Assembly: GCF_905120355.1 (NCBI RefSeq)
Contig: NZ_CAJHOB010000011.1
Span: forward strand, 52,968 to 116,967
Source: Azonexus hydrophilus
GTDB taxonomy: Bacteria > Pseudomonadota > Gammaproteobacteria > Burkholderiales > Rhodocyclaceae
Direction: 5' to 3'
DNA: 64,000 nucleotides
The notes below the pieces were generated by a model that made no database searches, was not told the DNA's origin, and saw nothing but the letters and a program-made list of their open reading frames with translations. The position numbers and the translations under genes were made by a program. Every line of letters begins with the position of its first letter. The first letter of the stretch is position 1. This document shows positions 41,785-50,590 of the stretch, piece by piece.

Positions 41785-42090
41785 ATGAAACGTCTGTCGC
41801 TACGTCTGCTCATGTCATTACTCAGTTTGTTTGCCGCCGCCAGCATGGCCGTGGCAGCGGTCAACCTCAACACCGCCACCGTGGCCGAACTCGACGCGAT
41901 CAATGGCATCGGCCCCAGCAAGGCCAGCGCCATCGTTGAATACCGGAACAAGAACGGCCCCTTCAAATCGGTGGATGACCTGCAAAACGTCAAAGGTTTC
42001 GGCAAGAAGAGCATCGACAAACTGCGGCCGGAACTCACCGTCGGGCCCACGCCGGCAAAAACTGCGGCCAAGACGCCGGTCAGGAAATGA
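41785..42090 (+). CDS. comEA: ComEA-like helix-hairpin-helix protein, secreted
   Basis: A 101-residue protein with a signal peptide (RLLMSLLSLFAAASMAVAA, cleavage after about residue 24) and a helix-hairpin-helix pair (VNLNTATVAELDAINGIGPSKASAI in pieces, FKSVDDLQNVKGFGKKSIDKL in pieces), then a Lys/Ala/Thr-rich tail. ComEA proteins bind incoming double-stranded DNA in the periplasm during transformation, pulled in by PilT/PilU-driven pili, which are encoded 3 kb away. A strong GGAGGAAG precedes ATG 41785. Confidence 0.9.
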   Translation: MKRLSLRLLMSLLSLFAAASMAVAAVNLNTATVAELDAINGIGPSKASAIVEYRNKNGPFKSVDDLQNVKGFGKKSIDKLRPELTVGPTPAKTAAKTPVRK

Positions 42091-42119
42091 GGCAGTAAAT
42101 TGAATCGAAAGCTGCATGT

Positions 42120-42143
42120 ACGGCGGGAATATCCCGCCGTTTT
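42120..42143 (+). terminator. Rho-independent terminator after comEA
   Basis: Stem ACGGCGGGA/TCCCGCCGT with a three-base loop followed by four T, 30 bp after the comEA stop. Confidence 0.75.
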
Positions 42144-42430
42144 CACGTCAACAGCGCAACAAGCCGCTCTGCCGTGACGGATTCGATTTCAACCACCTTC
42201 TGCCGCGATGCCTGCCCGCTTTTCAGGCTGATCTGCTGCCGGGGGATTGCCAGCCGCTGTGCCAGAAAGCGCAGCAGGGCTTCGTTTGCCTTACCGTCCA
42301 CAGGCGGCGCGGCGAGGCGAATTTTCAGTGCCTCGCCATGCAGCCCGGCACATTCACTTCTTTTTGCGCCAGGCTGGATATGCAGACTGAGCGTGGCGCC
42401 ACCCGCTGCGGTCAGGCGAAACCAGGTCAT
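42143..42430 (-). CDS. yggU: DUF167 / YggU family protein
   Basis: A 95-residue basic protein: LSLHIQPGAKRSECAG, ALKIRLAAPPVDGKANEALLRFLAQ (in pieces), ISLKSGQASRQKVVEIES. This is the conserved YggU/DUF167 fold of unknown function. It ends the minus-strand run yggS-proC-yggT-yggU, an order common in betaproteobacteria and gammaproteobacteria. Confidence 0.93.
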   Translation of the reverse strand: MTWFRLTAAGGATLSLHIQPGAKRSECAGLHGEALKIRLAAPPVDGKANEALLRFLAQRLAIPRQQISLKSGQASRQKVVEIESVTAERLVALLT

Positions 42431-42433
42431 CGC

Positions 42434-42961
42434 TCAGACGTAGATCAGCAGCATCTGCAACAGCAAAATGGCCACCAGCAATGACAGATCGACACCCGAA
42501 ATCACCGGAATGACCCGCCGCAAGGGATCCAGCAACGGCCGGGTCAGCTGCTGCACGGGCGCAGCCAGCGGCGAAAAGGGATTCACCCAGGACAGCACGG
42601 CCTGCATGATGAGCGCACCGATGAAGATATAGATCGTCAGGCGCAGGACACCACGCACAGCCGCCAGCAAGAGAAACGGCAGCGCATCAGGCAGAGACTC
42701 GCCGGCACCACTGAGGATCACCACCAGCAAGGTCAGTGCCAGCTGTACGACAAAGGCAGCCAGCAGGCTTGCCCAGTCGAATCCGCGCCAGCCGGGAATC
42801 ACCCGGCGTAGCGGCTTCACCGCCCAGTTCGTGGTGGTAACGACGAAATGCCCCAGCTGCCCGGAAAACGACACCCGCAGCCACTGCATGAGAAAACGCA
42901 GCAGGAAGAGAAAAGCGAAAAAACCTGCGATCGCATTAAGCAAGAAGAATAGCGCCTGCAT
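42434..42961 (-). CDS. yggT: YggT family membrane protein
   Basis: A 175-residue protein with two YggT repeats, each a pair of membrane helices around a motif: LLRFLMQWLRVSF...VKPLRRVIPGWRGFD in the first half, and MQAVLSWVNPFSPLAAPVQQLTRPLLDPLRRVIP (in pieces) in the second. The family is linked to turgor or osmotic stability and resembles CCB3. ATG 42961 forms an ATGA overlap with proC; a start one codon upstream is unlikely. Confidence 0.92.
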   Translation of the reverse strand: MQALFFLLNAIAGFFAFLFLLRFLMQWLRVSFSGQLGHFVVTTTNWAVKPLRRVIPGWRGFDWASLLAAFVVQLALTLLVVILSGAGESLPDALPFLLLAAVRGVLRLTIYIFIGALIMQAVLSWVNPFSPLAAPVQQLTRPLLDPLRRVIPVISGVDLSLLVAILLLQMLLIYV

Positions 42962-43773
42962 CACTCCGCCCCCAGCAAACGACCCAACTCGGCCCCGCGT
43001 GCCGCCGCCGCGTGACAGCCGGCCACAATGCCCGCCGGCACCGCCTGCGCCTGCATCACCTCCAGTGCCGCCGCCGTCGTGCCGCCTTTCGAAGTCACCC
43101 GCTCGCGCAGCACCGACACGTCCTCCGTGCTCGTCGCCGCCAGCGCTCCGGCGCCCTGTACCGTCGCCACCGCCAGCTGGCGTCCCTGCTCGGCCGACAA
43201 ACCGAGCTCCAGCGCAGCCTGCTGCAGGGCTTCGATGAACAGAAATACGTAGGCCGGGCCGCTGCCGGAGATGGCCGTTACGGCATCCATCTGCGCCTCA
43301 CGCTCAACCCACACCGTCGCGCCAACACATTGCAACAGCTTGTCAGCCAGTTCGCGCCCGGCCTCATCCACAGCCGCCGTGGCGCAGCAGCCGGTCATCC
43401 CTGCACCGACCAGCGCCGGCGTATTCGGCATGGCCCGCACCAGCCGCTGATGCCCCCCCAGCCAGCGCGCCAGTGTCGCCAAATCCAGGCCGGCAGCGAT
43501 GCTGATGACCAGCGCGTTACCCAGACGCCCCTGCCAGGGCGCCACCGCTTCCCGCATCTGCTGCGGCTTGACGGCCAGGAGCAGCACATCCGGCGCGGCC
43601 GGTGCGTCTGCAGCCTGGGCATAACTCACCACCCCGTAGGCCTGATGCAGGCGGGCGCGCGCTTCGCTGCCCGGGTCGATCACCTGAATTTCGCTGGCGG
43701 CAATGCCTTTGTCGAGCATGCCGCCGATCAGGGCATAGGCCATATTGCCGCCACCAAGGAAGAGAATGTTCAT
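42961..43773 (-). CDS. proC: pyrroline-5-carboxylate reductase
   Basis: A 270-residue NAD(P)H enzyme for the last step of proline synthesis. FLGGGNMAYALIGGML is the nucleotide loop, LLAVKPQQMREAV and RAMPNTPALVGAGMTG follow, and DAVTAISGSGPAYVFLFIEAL (in pieces) with SKGGTTAAALEVM form the substrate site. It overlaps yggS by four bases. Confidence 0.95.
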   Translation of the reverse strand: MNILFLGGGNMAYALIGGMLDKGIAASEIQVIDPGSEARARLHQAYGVVSYAQAADAPAAPDVLLLAVKPQQMREAVAPWQGRLGNALVISIAAGLDLATLARWLGGHQRLVRAMPNTPALVGAGMTGCCATAAVDEAGRELADKLLQCVGATVWVEREAQMDAVTAISGSGPAYVFLFIEALQQAALELGLSAEQGRQLAVATVQGAGALAATSTEDVSVLRERVTSKGGTTAAALEVMQAQAVPAGIVAGCHAAAARGAELGRLLGAE

Positions 43774-44465
43774 GCGTAGTTTCTTTCACCAAAAATTGCG
43801 CTGCCGACGCGGACCATGGTCGCGCCTTCGGCAATCGCTGCTTCGAGATCATCGCTCATGCCCATCGACAGGGTATCAAGCGGCAGGGATGCATGTTGCG
43901 AAATACTTTGCGCCAACTGGCGCAGGCTGCGAAATGCCGCCCGCTGTGCCGCCACATCGGCAGTCGGCGCCGGAATGGCCATCAGGCCGCGCAAGCGTAA
44001 TCCGGGCAAGGCCGCGATAGCCTGACACAGGGCACAGGCTTCCGCCGGGGCACAGCCACTTTTACTCTTTTCGTCAGAAATATTGACCTGCACACAGACA
44101 TTGAGCGGCGCACACTGCTCCGGGCGTTGTTCGGACAGACGCTGCGCCAGGCGCAGGCGATCGACGCTATGGACCCAGGAAAAATGTTCGGCGACCAAGC
44201 GGGTTTTATTACTTTGCAGCGGGCCAATGAAATGCCACGTTAAAATGCCATTGGATTTGAGTGCGAGGCATTTCTCCACTCCTTCCTGGACGTAGTTTTC
44301 AGCAAAATCGGTTTGCCCGGCACGGATGGCGGCTTCAATCGCCGCCAGCGGCTTGGTTTTACTGACCGCAAGAAGGCGCACGCTTTCAGGCGCACGGCCG
44401 GCAGCACGCGCCGCCGCTATGATGCGCTGGCGTACAGCTTGCAGCTTGTCGGCAATTGCACTCAT
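43770..44465 (-). CDS. yggS: PLP homeostasis protein YggS
   Basis: A 231-residue single-domain PLP-binding protein: LLAVSKTKPLAAIEAAIRAGQ has the PLP lysine, DFAENYVQEGVEKC, WHFIGPLQSNKTRLV, VQVNISDEKSKSGC, and SMGMSDDLEAAIAEGATMVRVGSAIFG (in pieces). It buffers free PLP rather than catalysing a reaction. First gene of a minus-strand run, divergent from pilT. Confidence 0.95.
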   Translation of the reverse strand: MSAIADKLQAVRQRIIAAARAAGRAPESVRLLAVSKTKPLAAIEAAIRAGQTDFAENYVQEGVEKCLALKSNGILTWHFIGPLQSNKTRLVAEHFSWVHSVDRLRLAQRLSEQRPEQCAPLNVCVQVNISDEKSKSGCAPAEACALCQAIAALPGLRLRGLMAIPAPTADVAAQRAAFRSLRQLAQSISQHASLPLDTLSMGMSDDLEAAIAEGATMVRVGSAIFGERNYA

Positions 44466-44551
44466 AATTCATTAGGAATTCTTTTCAAGCGAAAAGTATA
44501 CACAAGCGCGCTGGACGCACGCATTTTGCACGCACTTCGGGGAATCTTTGC

Positions 44552-45595
44552 ATGGACATTACTGAACTCCTGGCCTTTAGCGTCAAGAACAAGGCATCCG
44601 ATCTTCACCTGTCTTCCGGCCTGCCGCCGATGATCCGGGTGCACGGGGATGTTCGCCGCATCAATCTGCCGCCAATGGAACACAAAGACGTGCACGGCAT
44701 GGTGTACGACATCATGAATGACGCCCAGCGCAAGGTGTTCGAAGAAACCCTGGAATGCGACTTTTCCTTTGAAATTCCCAATCTGGCACGCTTCCGGGTC
44801 AATGCTTTCAACCAGCAACGCGGCGCCGCCGCTGTCTTCCGGACCATTCCGACCAAGGTGCTGACGCTGGATGAGCTCAATTGCCCGAAAATCTTCCGCG
44901 AAATTGCCGAATATCCGCGTGGCATCGTGCTCGTCACCGGCCCGACCGGTTCTGGCAAATCGACCACGCTGGCTGCCATGGTCAATCACGTCAACGAAAA
45001 TAGTTACGCCCACATCCTCACCATCGAGGACCCGATTGAATTCGTGCATGAATCGAAGAAATGCCTGATCAACCAGCGCGAAGTCGGCCCACAGACGCTG
45101 TCCTTCTCCAACGCGCTGCGCTCGGCACTGCGCGAAGACCCGGACGTCATCCTGGTCGGCGAGCTGCGTGACCTGGAAACCATCCGCCTCGCCCTGACCG
45201 CGGCTGAAACAGGCCACCTGGTGTTCGGCACCCTGCACACTTCGTCGGCAGCGAAGACCATCGACCGCGTGGTTGACGTGTTCCCGGCCGAGGAAAAAGA
45301 CATGGTGCGCGCCATGCTTTCCGAATCGTTGCGTGCCGTCATTTCGCAAACCCTGCTGAAGACAAAGGACGGCCAGGGCCGCGCTGCGGCGCACGAAATC
45401 ATGATCGGCACCCCGGCCATCCGCAACCTGATCCGCGAAAACAAGGTGGCGCAGATGTATTCGTCAATCCAGACCGGCCAGGCCATGGGCATGCAGACCC
45501 TCGATCAGTGCCTGGTGGACATGGTGCGGCGCAATATCGTATCGAGCAGCGAAGCCCGCCTGCGCGCCGCCAACAAGGATGCTTTCCCGGCCTGA
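44552..45595 (+). CDS. pilT: type IV pilus retraction ATPase PilT
   Basis: A 347-residue hexameric ATPase that depolymerises the pilus. Start MDITELLAFSVKNKASDLHLSSG is typical; the Walker A GPTGSGKSTT is at about 129-138, Asp box ILTIEDPIEFVHE, Walker B VILVGELRDLETI, His box GHLVFGTLHT and the AIRNLIRE motif unique to PilT are all there. It precedes pilU by 31 bp. Confidence 0.97.
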   Translation: MDITELLAFSVKNKASDLHLSSGLPPMIRVHGDVRRINLPPMEHKDVHGMVYDIMNDAQRKVFEETLECDFSFEIPNLARFRVNAFNQQRGAAAVFRTIPTKVLTLDELNCPKIFREIAEYPRGIVLVTGPTGSGKSTTLAAMVNHVNENSYAHILTIEDPIEFVHESKKCLINQREVGPQTLSFSNALRSALREDPDVILVGELRDLETIRLALTAAETGHLVFGTLHTSSAAKTIDRVVDVFPAEEKDMVRAMLSESLRAVISQTLLKTKDGQGRAAAHEIMIGTPAIRNLIRENKVAQMYSSIQTGQAMGMQTLDQCLVDMVRRNIVSSSEARLRAANKDAFPA

Positions 45596-45626
45596 GCCAG
45601 GTCGCACACATACTACGGAGAACACG

Positions 45627-46763
45627 ATGGAACGCGATCAGGCGATGAAATTCATGCACGACCTTCTGCGATTGATGACGCAGAAGCGCGGTTCGGACCT
45701 TTTCATCACCGCCGGCTTTCCGCCGGCAATCAAGGTGGACGGCAAGATCACCCCGGTATCCAATCAGATTCTGAACTCACAGCACACCGCCGAGCTGGCG
45801 CGCGCAATCATGAACGACCGCCAAGCCGCCGAATTCGAGGCCACGCGTGAATGCAATTTCGCCATTTCGCCCTCCGGCATCGGTCGCTTCCGTGCCAATG
45901 CGTTGATTCAGCAAGGCCGCGTCGCCCTGGTCTGCCGCACCATCAACATGACCATTCCCACGCTGGACGAGCTGGGCCTGCCCCCGGTCATCAAGGATCT
46001 GGCCATGACCAAGCGCGGCCTGATGATTTTCGTCGGCGGCACCGGCACCGGCAAAACCACCTCGCTGGCCGCACTGGTCGACTACCGCAACGAGAACAGC
46101 TTCGGTCACATCATCACCATCGAGGACCCGATTGAATACGTGCACGAGCACAAGAACTGCATCGTCACCCAGCGCGAAGTCGGCGTCGACACCGACGACT
46201 GGGGGCCGGCGCTGAAAAACACCCTGCGCCAGGCGCCGGATGTCATCCTGATGGGAGAAATCCGCGACCGCGAAACGATGGATTACGCCATCGCTTTTGC
46301 CGAAACAGGCCACCTGGCACTGGCGACGCTGCACGCCAACAGTACCAACCAGGCCATCGACCGCATCATCAACTTCTTCCCGGAAGAGCGCCGCCACCAG
46401 CTCCTGATGGATCTGTCGCTGAACCTGCGCGCCATCGTCTCACAGCGCCTGCTGCCAAAAAAGGACGGCAAGGGACGCCTACCGGCGATCGAAGTCATGC
46501 TCAACTCGCCCCTCATTTCCGACCTGATCTTCAAGGGCGAAGTGCATGAAATCAAGGAAATCATGAAGAAATCGCGCGAACTGGGCATGCAGACCTTCGA
46601 CCAGGCGCTGTTCGATCTCTACGATGCCGGCCGCATCACCTACGAAGACGCCCTGCGCAATGCCGATTCGCTCAACGATCTGCGCCTGCAGATCAAGCTC
46701 AACGCCAAGGAATCACGCGACCGCGACCTCGGCGCCGGCATCAGCCACCTCGATATCGTTTAA
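45627..46763 (+). CDS. pilU: PilT-dependent ATPase PilU
   Basis: A 378-residue paralogue of PilT that boosts retraction. Walker A GGTGTGKTTS lies at about 136-145, with IITIEDPIEYVHEH, VILMGEIRDRETM, GHLALATLHANS and a longer C-terminus than PilT ending GAGISHLDIV. ATG 45627 (MERDQAMKFMHDLLRL) gives the family start. Confidence 0.96.
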   Translation: MERDQAMKFMHDLLRLMTQKRGSDLFITAGFPPAIKVDGKITPVSNQILNSQHTAELARAIMNDRQAAEFEATRECNFAISPSGIGRFRANALIQQGRVALVCRTINMTIPTLDELGLPPVIKDLAMTKRGLMIFVGGTGTGKTTSLAALVDYRNENSFGHIITIEDPIEYVHEHKNCIVTQREVGVDTDDWGPALKNTLRQAPDVILMGEIRDRETMDYAIAFAETGHLALATLHANSTNQAIDRIINFFPEERRHQLLMDLSLNLRAIVSQRLLPKKDGKGRLPAIEVMLNSPLISDLIFKGEVHEIKEIMKKSRELGMQTFDQALFDLYDAGRITYEDALRNADSLNDLRLQIKLNAKESRDRDLGAGISHLDIV

Positions 46764-46781
46764 CCCCGCAAGGATCACATC

Positions 46782-47468
46782 ATGCTCTCTCGCATTTCCC
46801 GCCTCCTGCTCCCGCTTCTTGCCAGCCTTCTGATCGGGCAAGCGCATGCAGGACTGGACGCCATCAGCAATGCCGACGCCGGCTCCGGCGTGCGCGAAGC
46901 ACTGGCCAAAGGCGCCGAATTCGCCGTGGCGTCACTCGGCAAGGACAACGGCTTTCTCGCCAACGACAAGGTAAAAATCCCCCTTCCGGGCTATCTGCAG
47001 AAAGTGGAAGGCGGCTTGCGCATGTTCGGCATGGGCAAGCAGGCTGACCAGTTGGTCAACACGATGAACCACGCTGCAGAAAATGCCGTGGCCGAAGCCA
47101 TGCCCATCCTTTCGGACTCGATCCGCAAGATGACCCTGCAGGATGCCAAAGCCATCCTGACTGGAGGTGACGATAGCGTGACGCAATACTTCCAGCGCTC
47201 GTCGAGCGACCAGCTGACGAAGAAATTCCTGCCCATCGTCAAAGCGGCCACCGCCAAACTGCAACTCGCCGAGCAGTACAACACCTTTGCCGGCAAAGCG
47301 GCCAGCATGGGCTTGATCGACAAGAAAGACGCCGATATTGACAGCTACGTCACGCAAAAAGCCATGGACGGCCTCTTCCTGATGATCGCCGAGGAAGAGA
47401 AAAAGCTGCGCAGCAACCCGATGCAGGCCGGTAGCGCGCTGCTGAAGAAGGTCTTCGGCGCGCTGTAA
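46782..47468 (+). CDS. DUF4197 periplasmic protein
   Basis: A 228-residue protein with a signal peptide (LLLPLLASLLIGQAHA, cleavage after about residue 23) and a body matching DUF4197: AISNADAGSGVREALAKGAEFAV (in pieces), VKIPLPGYLQKVE, ILTGGDDSVTQYFQRSSSDQL (in pieces) and AMDGLFLMIAEEEKKLRSNP (in pieces). The function is unknown. It lies 18 bp after pilU and may be cotranscribed with it. Confidence 0.85.
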   Translation: MLSRISRLLLPLLASLLIGQAHAGLDAISNADAGSGVREALAKGAEFAVASLGKDNGFLANDKVKIPLPGYLQKVEGGLRMFGMGKQADQLVNTMNHAAENAVAEAMPILSDSIRKMTLQDAKAILTGGDDSVTQYFQRSSSDQLTKKFLPIVKAATAKLQLAEQYNTFAGKAASMGLIDKKDADIDSYVTQKAMDGLFLMIAEEEKKLRSNPMQAGSALLKKVFGAL

Positions 47469-47528
47469 GCGCGGGGTGATTCAAGTTCCCGCAAAGAACT
47501 GACGTAGACCGGGCCAGGAGGTCCGGTC

Positions 47529-47846
47529 ATGAACACATCCCGACTCGCTTCAACCACCCGCCAGCCCAGCCCGGAAACTGTCGGGCGCACCCAGCAGGCA
47601 CAGGCGCCGGCCGTTCGCCGGGTCGAAGCCATGGAAGCAGCAAGCAATGAGCGGGAGCGTTCGCTGCAGCAGGAAGTGGCCCTGATCGATCAGAAGGCCA
47701 TTGGCCCCTACCAGGGCGCCGAACGACGCCGTGCCGAGGCCCGCGCCCTGGCTGACGAACTGCTGGAACAGCGCAACGTGCGCCAGTTGGTGCGGGCCAT
47801 GGACACCCGCGGCCGACGGCCCGGACAGATCGACGAGAATATCTGA
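47529..47846 (+). CDS. small charged helical protein, unknown
   Basis: A 105-residue protein preceded by a strong AGGAGG at 47516-47521. The N-terminal 30 residues are disordered-looking (Thr, Pro, Gln rich); the rest is strongly charged and helical, with ERERSLQQEVALIDQKAIGPY and GAERRRAEARALADELLEQR. No known family recognised. It sits between the DUF4197 gene and rep with its own terminator. Confidence 0.6.
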   Translation: MNTSRLASTTRQPSPETVGRTQQAQAPAVRRVEAMEAASNERERSLQQEVALIDQKAIGPYQGAERRRAEARALADELLEQRNVRQLVRAMDTRGRRPGQIDENI

Positions 47847-47873
47847 CGGTCGAATGCGCTAAAATCGCCCCAC

Positions 47874-47900
47874 CCGGCCAGATGGCCGGGTTTTATTTTT
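47874..47900 (+). terminator. Rho-independent terminator before rep
   Basis: CCCGGCC/GGCCGGG stem with an AGAT loop, then TTTTATTTTT. It ends 20 bp upstream of the rep start codon. Confidence 0.82.
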
Positions 47901-47919
47901 GTCGCCCTTCGTTCCTCAC

Positions 47920-49905
47920 ATGCACGGACTCAACCCACAACAACGCGCCGCCATCCAGTACCTGGACGGACCCTTGCTGGTACTGGCCGGTGCCGGTTCG
48001 GGGAAAACCCGCGTCATTACGCAAAAAATCGCCCACCTCGTAGACAACTGCGGTCTGCAGGCCCGCAACATTGCCGCCATCACGTTCACCAACAAGGCGG
48101 CCCGGGAAATGCAGGAACGCGTCGGCAAACTGCTGCCGGCAGCGCAAGCCGGCGAGTTGCAGATTTCCACCTTCCACTCCCTCGGCGTGCGCATCCTGCG
48201 CGAAGAAGCGCGCGCCCTGGGGTACAAACCCCGCTTTTCCATTTTCGATGCAGCTGATTGCGCCGGCATCATTGGCGATTGCGCCAAGACGGTGGACAAA
48301 TCAACACTGCGCCACCTGCAATCCATCATCTCCAACTGGAAAAACGCGCTGGTCAGCCCGGAAGCCGCCCGCCAGATCGCCAGCAACGAACACGAAACGC
48401 TCGCCGCCAATGCTTACCTGAGCTACGAAGCCACCCTGAAAGCCTACCAGGCGGTTGATTTCGACGACTTGATCGGCCTGCCGGTACGACTGTTCGCAGC
48501 GCATCCGGACATTACCGAGAAGTGGCAGAACCGCCTGCGCTACCTGCTGATCGATGAATACCAGGACACCAACGCCTGCCAGTACCAGCTGCTCAAGCAA
48601 CTCACCGGCGTACGCCAGCAATTCACTGCGGTGGGCGATGACGATCAGGCCATTTACGGCTGGCGCGGTGCCGACATCGCCAATCTGAAAAAACTGCCGG
48701 ATGAATTCCCTCGCCTGAAAGTCATCAAACTGGAACAGAACTACCGGTCGACGGTGCGTATCCTGAAGGCTGCCAACAACGTCATCGCACATAACGAGAA
48801 GCTGTTCGAGAAAACCCTGTGGTCGGAGCTGGGCCACGGCGACCCGATCCAGGTCAGCGTCTGCCGCGACAATGAAAGCGAAGCCGCAAGCGTGGTCATG
48901 AAGCTGCAGGCGCACCGCTTCGAGCAGCGCGGCAAATTCCGCGATTACGCCATCCTTTACCGCTCCAACCACCAGGCTCGCCTGCTGGAAGCCCAGTTGC
49001 GCGAACAGAAAATCCCCTATCTGCTTTCCGGTGGCCAATCCTTCTTTGACAAAGCCGAAATCAAGGATCTCACCTGCTACCTGCGCCTGCTGGCCAATAC
49101 CGACGATGATCCGGCCTTCATCCGCGCCGCCACCACGCCCAAGCGCGGCATTGGTGCGGCCACCCTGCAAACGCTGGGGCAGTATGCCGGCGAACGTCAT
49201 GTCTCGCTCTTCCAGGGCGCCGGGGAAGAAGGCTTCGCCCAGCGCTGCGCAGCACGGCAACTGGAACCGCTGCGCGAGTTCTGCCAGTTCATTGCCCGCC
49301 TGCAGGAGCGTGCTGCCCGCGAACCAGCGCAGCAGGTCTTGCCCGACCTGCTCGCTGCCATCGATTACGAAACCTATCTTTACGACAGCGAAGAAGAGCG
49401 CACGGCACGCAACCGCTGGGCCAATGTCTGTGAATTCACGGAATGGATCAATAAAAAGGGGGAAGAGGACGGCAAAACCCTGATCGACCTGGTCCAGAGC
49501 ATCGCCCTCATCAACCTGCTCGACAAACAGAACAGCGAAGACATCGACGCCGTACAGCTGTCCACCTTGCATGCCGCCAAGGGGCTGGAGTACAAGCATG
49601 TCTTCCTGGTCGGTGTCGAAGAAGGCATCCTGCCGCACCGCGAATCGCTCGACCCGGCCAAACTGCAGGAAGAGCGCCGGCTGATGTACGTCGGCATCAC
49701 CCGCGCCCAGCGCTCCTTGCACCTCAGTTACTGCGAGAAACGCAAACAGGCACGCGAGCTGATCCCGGTCGAACCCTCGCGCTTCATCGCCGAAATGGGC
49801 GAAGACATCCGCTTCAGCGGCGGCAAGCAGGCCGCCCTGCCGGACAAAGCCACCAGCAACGCCCGCCTCGACGCCATGAAGGCCCTTCTGTCGGGCAAGC
49901 GTTGA
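47920..49905 (+). CDS. rep: ATP-dependent DNA helicase Rep
   Basis: A 661-residue superfamily 1A helicase (3' to 5') that helps replication forks past bound proteins. Walker A AGAGSGKTRVITQKI at about 23-37, motif Ia ITFTNKAAREMQER, motif II LIDEYQDTNACQYQ, motif III VGDDDQAIYGWRGAD, motif IV LEQNYRS, motif V STLHAAKGLEYKHVFLVG and motif VI EERRLMYVGITRA are all present. ATG 47920 fits the family start better than the ORF's upstream limit. Confidence 0.95.
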   Translation: MHGLNPQQRAAIQYLDGPLLVLAGAGSGKTRVITQKIAHLVDNCGLQARNIAAITFTNKAAREMQERVGKLLPAAQAGELQISTFHSLGVRILREEARALGYKPRFSIFDAADCAGIIGDCAKTVDKSTLRHLQSIISNWKNALVSPEAARQIASNEHETLAANAYLSYEATLKAYQAVDFDDLIGLPVRLFAAHPDITEKWQNRLRYLLIDEYQDTNACQYQLLKQLTGVRQQFTAVGDDDQAIYGWRGADIANLKKLPDEFPRLKVIKLEQNYRSTVRILKAANNVIAHNEKLFEKTLWSELGHGDPIQVSVCRDNESEAASVVMKLQAHRFEQRGKFRDYAILYRSNHQARLLEAQLREQKIPYLLSGGQSFFDKAEIKDLTCYLRLLANTDDDPAFIRAATTPKRGIGAATLQTLGQYAGERHVSLFQGAGEEGFAQRCAARQLEPLREFCQFIARLQERAAREPAQQVLPDLLAAIDYETYLYDSEEERTARNRWANVCEFTEWINKKGEEDGKTLIDLVQSIALINLLDKQNSEDIDAVQLSTLHAAKGLEYKHVFLVGVEEGILPHRESLDPAKLQEERRLMYVGITRAQRSLHLSYCEKRKQARELIPVEPSRFIAEMGEDIRFSGGKQAALPDKATSNARLDAMKALLSGKR

Positions 49906-49917
49906 GCGACAGCACAC

Positions 49918-49943
49918 AAAAAAGGGGAGGCCACAGCCTCCCC
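49918..49943 (-). terminator. Rho-independent terminator of the cytochrome c gene
   Basis: On the minus strand GGGGAGGC-TGTG-GCCTCCCC is followed by six T. It lies 21 bp after the cytochrome stop and converges on rep. Confidence 0.85.
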
Positions 49944-49963
49944 CGATGGGCGCAGGAAAAAGC

Positions 49964-50413
49964 TTATTTGACCTTTTCCAGAATGTAGGTGAGCGCCCCC
50001 TTGATTTCGTCATCAGACATGGCGGCGGCCCCACCCTTCGGCGGCATGGCACCCTTGCCGTTGATCACGCTGGCGAGCAGGCCGTCTTCACCCAGCGCCA
50101 GACGCGGAGCCCAGTCAGCCTTGGCGTCGATCTTCGGTGCCCCGGCAACTCCCGTATTGTGGCAGGCGCCGCAAACGCTGTTGTAAACGGTCGGACCATC
50201 CTTGGGACCGCTGGCTTCGGCAGCAACGTCGACCTTGGCCAGCTCGAACTTCGCCACCGGCTGAATCCGCAGCTCGGCTTCGTCCGCACCCGCGCCGCTG
50301 TTGGCCGCCGAATCGAAAGATTTGTTGGTCAGCGCATAGATGCTAGCGGTGAGAACAGCGGCAACGAGAATGGTTGTCCACATGATCTTTCCGGATGCGT
50401 TTTGCTCGGCCAT
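49964..50413 (-). CDS. c-type cytochrome, cytochrome c5-like, membrane-anchored
   Basis: A 149-residue protein with one N-terminal membrane anchor (about residues 10-28) and a class I heme domain: CGACH at 81-85 binds heme, AMPPKGG near 125 supplies the Met ligand, and SDDEIKGALTYILEKV is the terminal helix. The length and MPPKGG pattern match cytochrome c5. It probably carries electrons to a terminal oxidase or reductase. ATG 50413 has GGAG upstream, and a strong promoter precedes it. Confidence 0.93.
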   Translation of the reverse strand: MAEQNASGKIMWTTILVAAVLTASIYALTNKSFDSAANSGAGADEAELRIQPVAKFELAKVDVAAEASGPKDGPTVYNSVCGACHNTGVAGAPKIDAKADWAPRLALGEDGLLASVINGKGAMPPKGGAAAMSDDEIKGALTYILEKVK

Positions 50414-50449
50414 GCTGGTACTCCGTAAATGGATTGAGTAAAGACGGCA

Positions 50450-50477
50450 ATTATAGCGGCTCACGCAGGATTGACAA
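50450..50477 (-). promoter_or_regulatory. promoter of the cytochrome c gene
   Basis: TTGTCA (50472-50477) and a perfect TATAAT (50450-50455) with 16 bp between, on the minus strand, giving a leader of about 30 bases. Confidence 0.78.
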
Positions 50478-50511
50478 AAACCATCCCGGAGCCACAATCG
50501 CGATCACGCAT

Positions 50512-50584
50512 AAAAAAACCCCGCCGGGGGGTGGCGGGGCTGAAAGTTCTCGAATGGGGGAATTCGAGAGGAGGGGTTCAATGC
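50512..50584 (-). ncRNA. candidate small RNA with C-rich anti-Shine-Dalgarno loops
   Basis: A minus-strand transcription unit of about 73 bases: a promoter, an unpaired 5' segment with CCCCTCCTC, a hairpin CTCGAAT/ATTCGAG with loop TCCCCC (50549-50568), then a terminator stem CCCCGCC/GGCGGGG with loop ACCCCCC and seven T (50512-50539). All three unpaired segments are C/CT-rich and complementary to ribosome binding sites, a design known from several proteobacterial small RNAs. No open frame of note lies in it. It sits between the divergent cytochrome c and pncC genes. Confidence 0.55.
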
Positions 50585-50590
50585 CCTTGC

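Noticed and set aside
48301..50052. 583-codon minus-strand open frame opposite rep
   Set aside because: Antisense shadow of a complete Rep helicase with all seven motifs; it also spans the cytochrome terminator.
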